This document shows, in pieces, positions 37,780 to 47,029 of a stretch of 64,000 nucleotides of DNA (positions are counted from its first letter, which is position 1; each line of letters starts with the position of its first letter). The notes under the pieces were generated by a model, which did no database searches, was not told where the DNA came from, and saw only the letters and a list, made by a program, of their open reading frames with translations. The stretch spans positions 28,064-92,063 of the forward strand of contig JAABTG010000001.1 in assembly GCA_011389995.1 (NCBI GenBank). Reading direction: 5' to 3'. Made by a program: the position numbers and the translations under genes. Source of the DNA: Thiotrichales bacterium (GTDB lineage: Bacteria > Pseudomonadota > Gammaproteobacteria > JAABTG01).

Positions 37780-39324
37780 TCAACTGCGGATGGGACCGAG
37801 CAGCAGGGATTTGGCCTTGATCTCCGAAGGCCGCGGCAGCCCCATGAGGTGCAGAACGGTGGGCGTGATGTTGGCCAGGCCACAGCCGATGGCCAGCCGC
37901 CACGCCACCTCGTCGACGATGAGGCAGGGTACGGGGTAGACGGAATGCTGGGTCTGGGGCTCGCCGCTGATGGGGTCCACCATTTCGTCGCAGTTGCCGT
38001 GATCGGCCGTGAGGATGACGGAGTAGCCATGCTCCCGCGCCACGTCCATGAGCCGCCCCACCTCCCGGTCCAGGGTCTGCACGGCCTGCAGGATGGCACT
38101 GCGCACCGCCGTATGGCCCACCATGTCGCCATTGGCGAAGTTCACCACCAGGAAGGCGTATTCGTCCTTGCCGATGGCCTCGATGACGGCGTCCGCCACC
38201 TCCCGGGCACTCATGTCGGGAGCCAGATCATAGGTGGAGACCCTGGGTGAGGGGACGATGAGACGGTCCTCTCCGGGATAGGGGTCGCCCCGACCACCAT
38301 TGAAGAAATAGGTCACATGGGCGTATTTCTCCGTCTCCGCGCAATGGAACTGCTTGAGTCCGGTGCCGCTGATGATCTGTCCCAGGGTGACGGCCGGTTT
38401 CTCCTGCTCGAAGGCGTAGGGCAGACCGAACCACTTGTCGTACTCGGTCATGCAGGTCACCGGGACGGGTTCGTAATCGCCCCGCGGAAACTCGTCGAAC
38501 TTCGGGTCGAACAGGGCGGAGACCAGCTGGCGCGGCCGGTCCTTGCGGAAGTTGAACAACAAGACCTCGTCGTCGCCCTCGAAGGGACAGCCGCCGCCGA
38601 TGACCGCCGGTGAGATGAATTCATCGTTCACGCCCGCGTCGTAGGACTGGGAGATGGCCTCCCGGGCCGAGGCCGCGGCCCCACCCTCGCCCCTTACGAT
38701 GGCCCGCCAGGCCAGGGCCGTGCGTTCCCAGCGGTGGTCGCGGTCCATGGCGTAGTAGCGCCCGCTGACGGTGGCGATGGTGCCGCCACAGACCTCCAGG
38801 GCCTTTTCCACCGACTCCAGATATTCCAGCGCGGCCTTCGGTGGCGTGTCCCTGCCGTCGGTAATCATGTGCACCACCGGCCGTGCGCCGTAGCGGTTGC
38901 ACATGTCGATGAGGGTGGTGAGGTGGCGTACGTGACTGTGCACTCCGCCGTCGGACACCATGCCGATGAGGTGGAGCGGACGCCCGCCGGCCGCGGCCCG
39001 CTTCATGGGCTCCACCAGGACGGCATTGGCATGGAATGAGCCGTCGGCGATGGCATCGTCGATGCGCACCAGGTCCTGGCGTATCACCATGCCGGAGCCG
39101 ATGGCCATGTGCCCCACTTCGGAGTTTCCCATCTGGCCGTCGGGCAGGCCCGCCGCCCGCCCCGAGGCCTGCAACAGGGTATGGGGATAGCGGCAGAAAT
39201 ACTCGTCCAGGCGCGGCGTGTGGGCCTCCGCCACGGCGTTGTTGGTCTTGGACGGGTTGACGCCGAAGCCGTCCAGAATGATCAGCAGTACCGGTCTGCG
39301 GGGTGCGCCGTTGTCGTCAACCAT
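37780..39324 (-). CDS. gpmI: 2,3-bisphosphoglycerate-independent phosphoglycerate mutase
   Basis: 514 residues. The metal-binding Asp lies in LIILDGFG, and the phosphorylated Ser is in MGNSEVGHMAIGSG near residue 65. VHSHVRHL, MVSDGGVHSH and ILTADHGNCDEM (second metal site) are also present. It interconverts 3- and 2-phosphoglycerate using two Mn/Co-type ions, in the cytoplasm. Full length. Confidence 0.95.
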   Translation of the reverse strand: MVDDNGAPRRPVLLIILDGFGVNPSKTNNAVAEAHTPRLDEYFCRYPHTLLQASGRAAGLPDGQMGNSEVGHMAIGSGMVIRQDLVRIDDAIADGSFHANAVLVEPMKRAAAGGRPLHLIGMVSDGGVHSHVRHLTTLIDMCNRYGARPVVHMITDGRDTPPKAALEYLESVEKALEVCGGTIATVSGRYYAMDRDHRWERTALAWRAIVRGEGGAAASAREAISQSYDAGVNDEFISPAVIGGGCPFEGDDEVLLFNFRKDRPRQLVSALFDPKFDEFPRGDYEPVPVTCMTEYDKWFGLPYAFEQEKPAVTLGQIISGTGLKQFHCAETEKYAHVTYFFNGGRGDPYPGEDRLIVPSPRVSTYDLAPDMSAREVADAVIEAIGKDEYAFLVVNFANGDMVGHTAVRSAILQAVQTLDREVGRLMDVAREHGYSVILTADHGNCDEMVDPISGEPQTQHSVYPVPCLIVDEVAWRLAIGCGLANITPTVLHLMGLPRPSEIKAKSLLLGPIRS

Positions 39325-39454
39325 GGTATGTCCGTCGGATTGGTTTCATGTCGCGCGCCAGCAGGCAGAGTGCGGTCCCCATGGGGGGGATGGTTGCTTT
39401 CATGCCCTGGTCGCTGCCATTAGAATAGCGCCATTATCCCTTCAGGAGAGCGAC

Positions 39455-40036
39455 ATGGCGCGTACGTATTCCACAATGCTCGATCTGGGCACCCGGGCCC
39501 CTGATTTCAAGCTGCCCGATACCGCCGGCAACATGGTCTCCCTGGCGGACTTCGCCCACCAGCCGGCATTGCTGGTGATGTTCATCTGCAACCATTGCCC
39601 CTACGTGAAGCATCTGCGCGACGGGCTCGCCGCCTTCGGCCGGGAATATCAGGACAGGGGCCTCGGCATCGTGGCCATCTCCGCCAATGATATCACCAGC
39701 CACCCGGACGACAGCCCTGAAAAGATGGCCGAGGAGGCCGCCGCCGCCGGCTATACCTTCCCTTACCTCTACGACGAGACCCAGGCCGTGGCCCAGGCCT
39801 ACCACGCCGCCTGCACCCCCGATTTCTTCCTCTTCGACGGCGACCGCCGGCTGGTGTACCGCGGCCAGTTCGACGACAGCCGTCCCGGCAACGATCGCCC
39901 GGTGACGGGAGCCGATCTGCGGGCCGCGGCCGACGCCGTGCTGGCCGGCCGGCCGGTGTCCGAGGAACAGATCCCCAGCATGGGCTGCAACATCAAGTGG
40001 CGGACGGGCAACGAACCGGCCTATCACGGTGCCTGA
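39455..40036 (+). CDS. Thioredoxin-fold (peroxiredoxin/AhpC-TSA-like) protein
   Basis: 193 residues. LGTRAPDFKLPDTAGNMVSLADF opens a peroxiredoxin-like fold. The redox motif is CNHCPYVKHLRDGLA (CxxC preceded by Met-Phe-Ile), followed by VAISANDITSHPDDSPEKM and a cis-Pro region CTPDFFLFD. This is the family annotated as thioredoxin family protein with a CNHCP active site. The partner is unknown. AGGAGAG lies six bases before the ATG; the frame runs upstream into gpmI antisense but is not coding there. Confidence 0.85.
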   Translation: MARTYSTMLDLGTRAPDFKLPDTAGNMVSLADFAHQPALLVMFICNHCPYVKHLRDGLAAFGREYQDRGLGIVAISANDITSHPDDSPEKMAEEAAAAGYTFPYLYDETQAVAQAYHAACTPDFFLFDGDRRLVYRGQFDDSRPGNDRPVTGADLRAAADAVLAGRPVSEEQIPSMGCNIKWRTGNEPAYHGA

Positions 40037-40057
40037 CGGCGCGGGACCTTCATTGCC

Positions 40058-40432
40058 ATGAACCATCTCCTGGCCGGTGCCGTCTGTGCCTTCCTGGCCG
40101 TGGCCCTGGGGGCCTTCGGTGCCCACGGGCTGTCCCAGAGGCTCTCCGCGGACCTGCTGGACGTCTATCACACCGGGGTGGACTACCACATGTTCCACAG
40201 CCTCGCCCTGGTGGCCGTGGGCCTGCTCCAGCGTCACACCCCGTCGGCCGCGGCGCGCTGGGCCGGGGCCCTGTTCCTGGCGGGCATCGTGGTGTTCTCC
40301 GGCAGCCTCTACCTCCTGGCCGTTTCCGGGGTGCGCCAACTGGGCATGGTGACGCCGCTGGGCGGCCTCGCCTTCCTGGCGGGCTGGATCGCCTTCGCCC
40401 TCGCCGCCCGCAAGATACGCCCGGCGTCTTGA
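40058..40432 (+). CDS. DUF423 family small membrane protein
   Basis: 124 residues with four membrane helices. GAFGAHGL near the N-terminus, YHMFHSLALVAVGLL, FSGSLYLLAVSG and TPLGGLAFLAGW are the DUF423 (YgdD-type) signature. The function is unknown. It follows the thioredoxin-fold gene by 21 bases and is probably co-transcribed with it. Confidence 0.88.
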   Translation: MNHLLAGAVCAFLAVALGAFGAHGLSQRLSADLLDVYHTGVDYHMFHSLALVAVGLLQRHTPSAAARWAGALFLAGIVVFSGSLYLLAVSGVRQLGMVTPLGGLAFLAGWIAFALAARKIRPAS

Positions 40433-40439
40433 ATCGGCT

Positions 40440-41240
40440 TCAGGACTTGATGCCCACCCCCCGGCGCAACAGCCCGACGGCGATGGCGGCGAACACCCCG
40501 TTGAAGGCGACGATGACCGCCAGGGAAACCCCCAGGTCCACGTCCGTGGTGCCCAACAGGGCGTAACGGAAGGCGTTCACCATATAGAGGATGGGGTTGA
40601 GGGCCGACACGTCCCGCCACAACGCCGGCAGGATCTCCACCGAGTAGAACACCCCCCCCAGATAGGTCAGGGGCGTGAGCACGAAGGTGGGGATGATGGA
40701 GATGTCGTCGAAGGTCTTGGAGAACACCGCATTGATGAAGCCCCCGAGGGAAAACAGGCTGGCAGTGAGCACCAGCACCAGGCCCGCCAGCCAGGGCTGC
40801 TCCACCCTCACCTCGGTGAAGGCCATGGCCACGACACCCACGATGAAGGCCACCACGATGCCCCGGGCGATGCCGCCGCTCACGTAGCCGGCGACGATGA
40901 TCGAGGGCCGGATGGGCGCGATGATCATCTCCTCCACGTAATGCTGGTGCTTGGTGCTGAAGAAAGAGGCCACCACGTTGCCATAGGCGTTGGTGATGAC
41001 CGCCATCAGGATGATGCCGGGGACGATATAGTCCATGAAGGAGATGCCGTTCACCGGCGGCAGGTTCTTGCCCAGCAACTCGCCGAAGATGATGAAATAC
41101 AGGCCCATGGTGATGGCCGGAGGCACCAAGGTCTGGATCCAGATGCGCATGAAACGGACGATCTCCTTGATGAAGATGGTCCTGAAGGCCACCACTTCGG
41201 TATCCATGAGCAGGAATGATCTCCAGCGCGCCATGGTCAT
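40440..41240 (-). CDS. yadH: ABC-2 type exporter permease (YadH-like)
   Basis: 266 residues with six membrane helices of the ABC-2 fold. Segments YFIIFGELLGK, YIVPGIILMAVITNAYGNV, FDDISIIPTFVLTPLTYLGGVFYSVE and LNPILYMVNAFRYALLG are typical of YadH. Together with the ATPase encoded just upstream (ATGA overlap) it forms an exporter of unknown substrate. It is convergent with the DUF423 gene. Confidence 0.9.
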   Translation of the reverse strand: MTMARWRSFLLMDTEVVAFRTIFIKEIVRFMRIWIQTLVPPAITMGLYFIIFGELLGKNLPPVNGISFMDYIVPGIILMAVITNAYGNVVASFFSTKHQHYVEEMIIAPIRPSIIVAGYVSGGIARGIVVAFIVGVVAMAFTEVRVEQPWLAGLVLVLTASLFSLGGFINAVFSKTFDDISIIPTFVLTPLTYLGGVFYSVEILPALWRDVSALNPILYMVNAFRYALLGTTDVDLGVSLAVIVAFNGVFAAIAVGLLRRGVGIKS

Positions 41241-42148
41241 TTCCCTACCAGCCCCAGGAACAGCTCTTCCAGGCGGTTGGCCTTGTTGCGCAGGGTCTGC
41301 ACGCGGATACCCATGGCGTCCAGTCCGCGGAACACGCCGTTGATGTCCCGCTCGTTTTCCACGTCCACCTCCAGGGTATGGGCGTCCACCAGGCGGGTGA
41401 CATAGCCCTCCAGCTCGGGGGCCATGCCCAGTGCCTGATCCAGGCTAAGCACGAAGGTCTCGCGATGGAGCTTGCGCAACAGGGTCGCCATGTCACCGTG
41501 CTCGATGATCATGCCATGATCGATGATGGCCACCCGCCGGCACAGATTCTCCGCCTCTTCCAAATAGTGGGTGGTGAGGATGATGGTGGTACCCTGGCGG
41601 TTGGTCTCGCGCATGAAGCGCCACATGGAGCGACGGATCTCGATATCCACGCCGGCGGTGGGCTCGTCGAGGATGAGCAGCCGCGGCCGATGGACCAGGG
41701 CCCGGGCGATCATGAGCCGGCGCTTCATGCCGCCGGACAGGGAGCGCGCCACCGCCCGCCGCTTGTCCCACAGGCCGAGCTCCACCAGGGCCTCTTCCGT
41801 CCGCCCCCGGGCCACGCGCCGGGGGATGCCATAGTAGCCCGCCTGGTTGATGAGAATTTCCTCTACCGGCTCCCACACATTAAAATTGAATTCCTGAGGC
41901 ACCAGCCCGATGCAGGCCCGTGCCGCCGCCCATTGTGTCTCGATATCGTGGCCGAAGACCTGCACCGTGCCCGATGTCTTGTTGACCAGGGAGCAGATGA
42001 TGCCGATGGCCGTGGATTTGCCCGCGCCGTTGGGACCGAGGAGGGCGAAGAAGTCGCCCTGGGCCACTTCCAGGTCGATACCCCGCACCGCCTCCACGCG
42101 GTTGCGGTAGACCTTCTTCAGTGCGGTGAGTTTGAGAGCGGGAACCAC
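41237..42148 (-). CDS. yadG: ABC exporter ATP-binding protein (YadG-like)
   Basis: 303 residues. Walker A is GPNGAGKST, the Q-loop is in LVPQEFNFN, the signature is LSGGMKRRL, Walker B with catalytic Glu is in LLILDEPTAG, and the switch His is in LTTHYLEEAE. The C-terminal about 80 residues (LEGYVTRLVDAHTLEVDVENERD) are the extra domain seen in YadG. Partner of the downstream permease. Confidence 0.9.
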   Translation of the reverse strand: MVPALKLTALKKVYRNRVEAVRGIDLEVAQGDFFALLGPNGAGKSTAIGIICSLVNKTSGTVQVFGHDIETQWAAARACIGLVPQEFNFNVWEPVEEILINQAGYYGIPRRVARGRTEEALVELGLWDKRRAVARSLSGGMKRRLMIARALVHRPRLLILDEPTAGVDIEIRRSMWRFMRETNRQGTTIILTTHYLEEAENLCRRVAIIDHGMIIEHGDMATLLRKLHRETFVLSLDQALGMAPELEGYVTRLVDAHTLEVDVENERDINGVFRGLDAMGIRVQTLRNKANRLEELFLGLVGK

Positions 42149-42244
42149 GATGTCTGACCACTCATGGGCGGTATGGATGGAGGGGCCGGACTATACCGGG
42201 ATCACGGAATGCGCTCCAGGGTGGCCCCAGGGGTCTCGGGCACC

Positions 42245-43078
42245 ATGATGAAGTACGGTGGCGAGGTGGTGTTCAGGACCGACGGTCCCCACGGTCCCCT
42301 GGAGATCGTGGACGAGCAACTCACCCGTTCCCTGCACTTCGGCGACCCCACGCGTCAGAGCAGCATGCTGCACGCTCACCCCGCGGTGCTGGTGCTGCCC
42401 TATACCCAGTACATGCTGGCCACCCTGGTGTTCGACCCCGCACCGCGCCGGGTTCTGCTGCTGGGCCTCGGCGGCGCATCCCTGCCCCGCTTCTTCGCCC
42501 ACCAGTTTCCCATGGTCACCCTGGACGCGGTGGAGCTGCGCGACGACGTCATCGTCGCCGCCCGGCGTTTCTTCGGCCTGCCGGAATCGCCCCGCATCAC
42601 GGTGCACCACGACGACTGTGCGCGCTTCCTCGCCGACGCCGCACCCGATCACCGGGACTACGACCTGGTGTTGATGGACATCTATGACGAGCGGGGCATC
42701 GTGCCCCTGGTGGGGGACCGAGGCTTCCTGGAACAGCTGGCCGAGCGCATGTCCGCCGGAGGCATCCTGGCGGGGAACCTGTCCCAGCTCCAGCGGCCCC
42801 TGCTGCGGGCCAGTCTGCGGGCCATACGGGACACCTTCGGCGGCGACATGCTGCGCCTGCCGGTACCCGACAAGGGCAACGAGATCGTCCTTGCCGCCAC
42901 CCACACCGCCCTCGACCCGGCGGCCCCCGACGCCGCGCGGCGGGCGGCCGCCCTGAAGGACCGCCTGGGGCTCGACTTCCCCGCCTTTCTCGGCGGCATG
43001 GTGGCCTACCGCCCACCCCTGCTGGACCGCATCAAGGGACGCCCCCGCAAGGGCAACCGCCGCCGCACCATGAAGTGA
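42245..43078 (+). CDS. Spermidine-synthase-like methyltransferase-fold protein
   Basis: 277 residues from the ATG chosen; upstream in-frame starts at 42164 and 42209 are also possible and no start has a good ribosome site. It has a Rossmann core with VLLLGLGGASLPRFFAHQ (glycine loop), LDAVELRDDVI and DLVLMDIYDERGIVP, as in SpeE-type aminopropyltransferases. The typical SpeE gatekeeping residues are not clearly kept, so a polyamine role is uncertain. The tail is very basic (RIKGRPRKGNRRR). It is divergent from yadGH, and no SpeD of the normal kind is adjacent. Confidence 0.72.
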   Translation: MMKYGGEVVFRTDGPHGPLEIVDEQLTRSLHFGDPTRQSSMLHAHPAVLVLPYTQYMLATLVFDPAPRRVLLLGLGGASLPRFFAHQFPMVTLDAVELRDDVIVAARRFFGLPESPRITVHHDDCARFLADAAPDHRDYDLVLMDIYDERGIVPLVGDRGFLEQLAERMSAGGILAGNLSQLQRPLLRASLRAIRDTFGGDMLRLPVPDKGNEIVLAATHTALDPAAPDAARRAAALKDRLGLDFPAFLGGMVAYRPPLLDRIKGRPRKGNRRRTMK

Positions 43079-43103
43079 GGCCGTCGCGCGCCGCGCCGAG
43101 GCC

Positions 43104-43946
43104 TCAGATGGCGCGCAGCCCGTAGTCCATAAAACGGATGCGGATGACCGGCGCCAGTTCCAGCTTGATACCCGGGAAGTCCCGCAGCAACTCCTTGGCC
43201 TCCTCCAGGGAACGGGGCCGGCGTTCGGCCAGTTCGTCGAGGTACTCGGGGGCGCTCAGCAGCTCCTCGAAATCGATGGCCATGAGGGTGACCCGGGGGC
43301 CGTCCCGATGGGTGGCGTCGGTCTCCAGTACGATGCCCTCCACCTGCACCGCCATGGCTACCCGCAGGCCCTTGAAGAGGCTCCCCAACTGGGCGCGCAG
43401 GGCATCGGCACCGGGGGCGTCGGACCTGTCTCCGGGCGGCCGGGGCTCGACCGCCGTGCCATCGCGCTCCGGGAACCTCACCGTCAATTCGGCGGGCGGG
43501 CCCGGTGAGAAATCGAAGGTGATATGCTCGGCGCCGCCCAGCCGGCCGGCGACGGCACCGGCCGCCGGGGTCAGATCGCCGGGGTTCTGGTTGATACGCA
43601 GGCCCCTCACATCGTCGAAGGCGTAGCGGGCCACGTAGCCCTCGGCCTCGTCACCGCGCCGCTCCTCCACGTCCAGCACCCGCACGCCGGGGCCCATGGC
43701 CTCGGCCCGGTCCGCCAGGGCCGACTCATCGGGCATCACCAGGCTTTGCCGCGGCCCGTCGTCGCCCCCCAGCCCCTCGGTGAGGGCCCGCAGGGGTGCC
43801 ACCAGCCGCTCACTCACCATGACCGTCCGGGTCACCGTGCCGGAGCCGTCCGTCCGCACCTGGATGAGGGTGTCCACATCCACACAACCGCCGAGCAAGG
43901 CGCCCAGGGCGGCGAGCAGCACAGACAGGGGGCGCGAGGTCGTCAC
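43104..43946 (-). CDS. Lipoprotein of unknown function coupled to an RND efflux operon
   Basis: 280 residues. A lipoprotein signal with lipobox LLGGC near residue 21 is followed by VDVDTLIQVRTDGSGTVTRTVMV, a beta pattern like the LppM/DUF3153-type lipoproteins, with two beta-rich halves (FDFSPGPPAELTVRFPE; GPRVTLMAIDFEEL). The start overlaps the stop of the RND pump gene (ATGA), which is unusual for such a lipoprotein and suggests a role with the pump in the periplasm. It is not an outer-membrane channel of the TolC type, since it lacks the helical repeats and length. Confidence 0.7.
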   Translation of the reverse strand: MTTSRPLSVLLAALGALLGGCVDVDTLIQVRTDGSGTVTRTVMVSERLVAPLRALTEGLGGDDGPRQSLVMPDESALADRAEAMGPGVRVLDVEERRGDEAEGYVARYAFDDVRGLRINQNPGDLTPAAGAVAGRLGGAEHITFDFSPGPPAELTVRFPERDGTAVEPRPPGDRSDAPGADALRAQLGSLFKGLRVAMAVQVEGIVLETDATHRDGPRVTLMAIDFEELLSAPEYLDELAERRPRSLEEAKELLRDFPGIKLELAPVIRIRFMDYGLRAI

Positions 43947-46900
43947 CGGGCCTCCTGGGGCAGCGGGTCCTCCACGGCCTCTTCGTCGCCGCCGTCGGCG
44001 TTACGCACCCGCGCCAGCTTCACGTAGACGGCCGGCACCACGAACAGGGTGAACAGGGTGCCGATGCTGAGGCCGGTGGCGATGACGAGGCCGATGTGGA
44101 AGCGGCTCACCGCCCCGGGGCCGGACGCCAGCAACAGGGGCACCATGGCCATCACCAGCGCCGCGGTGGTCATGAGGATGGGGCGCAACCTTATGGCCGC
44201 GGCCCGCTCCACCGCCGCGCGCCGGTCCAGCTTTTCCTTCAACTGCAGCTGGTTGGCGAACTCCACGATGAGGATGCCGTTCTTGGCGATGACGCCGATG
44301 AGGGTGATCATCCCCACCTGGGTGTAGATGTTGATGGTGGCGAAGCCCAGGGTCAGGAAGGCCATGGCCCCGGCGATGGACATGGGCACGGACACCAGGA
44401 TGATCAAGGGGTCACGCCAACTCTCGAACTGGGCGGCGAGCACCAGATAGATCACCAGCAGGGACATGAAGAAGGTGATGACCAGGGCGCTGCCCTGCTG
44501 GGTGTACTGGCGTGACTGTCCCGTGTAGTCCCAGGTCACGCCGGGAGGCAGGATCTGGCGGGCCTCGCCCTCGAGGTAGGCCAGGGCATCCCCCATGGAC
44601 ACCCCCGGGGCCATCACGCCCTCGACGATGATGGAGTTGAGCTGCTGGAACTGGGTCCGCTTGCTGGGCTCCACCGTACGCTTCAGGGACACCACGTTGC
44701 CCAGGGAGACCAGCTCCCCCGCGGCCGAGCGGACGTAATAGTCCTCCAGTTGCTCGGGCGTCAATCGCTCCTCCCGCGCCACCTGCGGTATCACCTTGTA
44801 GCTGCGCTCCGCCAGGCTGAAGCGGTTGATATAGCCATCGCCCACCATGGTGGACAGGGCACGGCCGATCTCCGCCATATCGATGCCCAGGACACCGGCG
44901 CGATCGCGGTCCACTACCAGGGTGGTACGGGGACGGGAGATCTCGATGCTCTTCTTGAGGAAGATGAACTTGCCGCTGCCCATACCGCGGCCGATGAGCT
45001 GATCCGCCAGGCCCTCCAGTTCCTCGTATTCGGTGTCCGACACCAGCACGAACTGGAACGGCAGCCCGCGTCCCGCCCCCGGCAGGCTGGGCCGCGGGAA
45101 CACCGCCATCTGGAAGCCCGCCACCGATTGCAGCTTGCCCTGAATCTCCGGCTGAACCTCCATCTGGGAGCGCTCGCGCTTCGAGGGTTGCTCCATCTTG
45201 AAGCCCCCGAAGGTCACTGTGGGGTCGCCGCCGAAGCCCACCAGCAGGAAGCTCTCGTGATACTCCGGCACCGCCTCGAAGAGCTCCAGGGTCTCCCGGG
45301 CATACACCTTGTTGTACTCCGTGGTGGCCGTCTGGGGCGCCACCGCCTGGAAGAACAGGATGCTCTGATCCTCCGTGGGGGCGAGCTCGTTGGGAGTGCT
45401 GACGAACATGAAATAGATGCTTACCAGTACCGCGGCGCCGAACAGCAGGATCACCGAAGGGGTCTCCAGGGCACTGTGGAGGGCCCCCTGATAGCGGTCC
45501 GCCAGCCACGTGAAGAAACGCTCCACCGCCTTCTCGAAGCGCCCGGCGTTGCCGTGGGCCTTGAGGGTCTTGGAGCTCAGCATGGGCGACAGGGTCAGGG
45601 CCACCACGCCGGAGATGAGCACCGCCCCGGCGAGGCTGAAGGCGAACTCGCTGAACAGGGTGCCCACCAGCCCCCCCATGAAGCCGATGGGCGCGTACAC
45701 CGCCACCAGGGTGGTGGTCATGGCGATGATGGGCAGGGCGAGCTCCCGGGCCCCCATGATGGCGGCATCGAAGCCGGTGCGGCCCTCCTCGATGTGGCGA
45801 TGAACGTTCTCCACCACCACGATGGCGTCATCCACCACCAGGCCGATGGCGAGCACCAGGGCCAGCAGCGTCAGCAGGTTGATGGAGTATCCCAGCATCC
45901 ACATGAGGAAGGCCGCACCGATGAGGGACAGGGGTACCGCCACCGCCGGGATGACGGCCGCGCGCACGGTGCCCAGGGACAGGAAGATCACCGCCAGCAC
46001 GATGAGCACCGCCTCGCCCAGGGTCTTGAACACCTCCTTGATGGAGTCGCTGATGAAGACACTGGCGTCGTAGGGGATGTGCACCTTGAGCCCCGTGGGC
46101 AGCTGACTCCTGAGGTCCGGCAGCAGGCCCCGCACCCGTTCCGCCACGTCCAGGGGGTTGGCTCCCGGGGCCTGCTCGATGCCCAGGAAGATGGCCGGTA
46201 TGCCCTTGTACATGGTGGTGGTGTCGTAGTCCTCGGCCCCCAGTTCCACCTCGGCGATGTCCCGCAACCGCACCACGGTCTCCCCGCGGGTGGCCACCAC
46301 CAGGTTCTGGAAGTCCTCCACATTGCCCACATCGGTGGTGGCGGAGAGGTCGATGGCCACGTTATGACCCTTGGTATTACCCACCGCCGCCAGGAAGTTG
46401 TTACTGCGCAGCACCCCGGCCACCTCAGGGCCACTGATATTCAGGGCCGCCATGCGCTCGGGGTCCAGCCATACCCGCATGGCGAAGGTCTTGTTGCCGA
46501 TAAGCTCCGCCTTGGCCACCCCCTGCAGGGCCTGTATCTTCGGCTGCGCCACCCGCAGCAGATAATCGGTGATCTGGGACAGGTTCATGGTCTCGCTGTA
46601 GAAGGCCATGTACATCAAGGCGGTGGGATCTCCGGTGGAGACGTCGATCACCGGGTCCTCGGCCTCCGCCGGCAGGGTGTTGAGCTGGCTGGCCACCTTG
46701 GCCTGGATCTCCGCCACCGCGGCATTGGGATCGTAGTTGAGGCGCATTTGGGCCTCGATGGTGGACCGCCCCTGGACGCTGGTGGCCGACAGGTAATCGA
46801 TGCCGTCGGCCTCGGCGATGGCCTGCTGCAGGGGCGTGGTGACGAAGCCCTTGACGAGGGCCCCGTCGGCGCCGGGATAGGCGGTGGTGACGGTGACAAC

Positions 46901-47029
46901 GGTGTCGCTGGTCTCCGGGTACTGGCGGATCTCCAGCATGGTCAGGGAGCGCAGTCCGAGTACCAGGATGAGCAGGCTCAGGACGCTGGCGAGCACCGGA
47001 CGGTGAATGAACAGATCAGTGAGTCTCAT
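43943..47029 (-). CDS. RND (HAE1-type) multidrug efflux permease
   Basis: 1028 residues, 12 membrane helices in the 1+5+1+5 layout. It starts LTDLFIHRPVLASVLSLLILV and has the helix-4 proton-relay pair of Asp in GLVVDDAIVVVENVHRH, two large periplasmic domains (about 38-335 and 555-865) and DRAGVLGIDMAEIG. It resembles MdtB/C-type and related HAE1 pumps more than AcrB. It exports drugs or other amphipathic molecules using protons. It overlaps both neighbours by four bases. No outer-membrane factor gene is present in the operon. Confidence 0.93.
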   Translation of the reverse strand: MRLTDLFIHRPVLASVLSLLILVLGLRSLTMLEIRQYPETSDTVVTVTTAYPGADGALVKGFVTTPLQQAIAEADGIDYLSATSVQGRSTIEAQMRLNYDPNAAVAEIQAKVASQLNTLPAEAEDPVIDVSTGDPTALMYMAFYSETMNLSQITDYLLRVAQPKIQALQGVAKAELIGNKTFAMRVWLDPERMAALNISGPEVAGVLRSNNFLAAVGNTKGHNVAIDLSATTDVGNVEDFQNLVVATRGETVVRLRDIAEVELGAEDYDTTTMYKGIPAIFLGIEQAPGANPLDVAERVRGLLPDLRSQLPTGLKVHIPYDASVFISDSIKEVFKTLGEAVLIVLAVIFLSLGTVRAAVIPAVAVPLSLIGAAFLMWMLGYSINLLTLLALVLAIGLVVDDAIVVVENVHRHIEEGRTGFDAAIMGARELALPIIAMTTTLVAVYAPIGFMGGLVGTLFSEFAFSLAGAVLISGVVALTLSPMLSSKTLKAHGNAGRFEKAVERFFTWLADRYQGALHSALETPSVILLFGAAVLVSIYFMFVSTPNELAPTEDQSILFFQAVAPQTATTEYNKVYARETLELFEAVPEYHESFLLVGFGGDPTVTFGGFKMEQPSKRERSQMEVQPEIQGKLQSVAGFQMAVFPRPSLPGAGRGLPFQFVLVSDTEYEELEGLADQLIGRGMGSGKFIFLKKSIEISRPRTTLVVDRDRAGVLGIDMAEIGRALSTMVGDGYINRFSLAERSYKVIPQVAREERLTPEQLEDYYVRSAAGELVSLGNVVSLKRTVEPSKRTQFQQLNSIIVEGVMAPGVSMGDALAYLEGEARQILPPGVTWDYTGQSRQYTQQGSALVITFFMSLLVIYLVLAAQFESWRDPLIILVSVPMSIAGAMAFLTLGFATINIYTQVGMITLIGVIAKNGILIVEFANQLQLKEKLDRRAAVERAAAIRLRPILMTTAALVMAMVPLLLASGPGAVSRFHIGLVIATGLSIGTLFTLFVVPAVYVKLARVRNADGGDEEAVEDPLPQEAR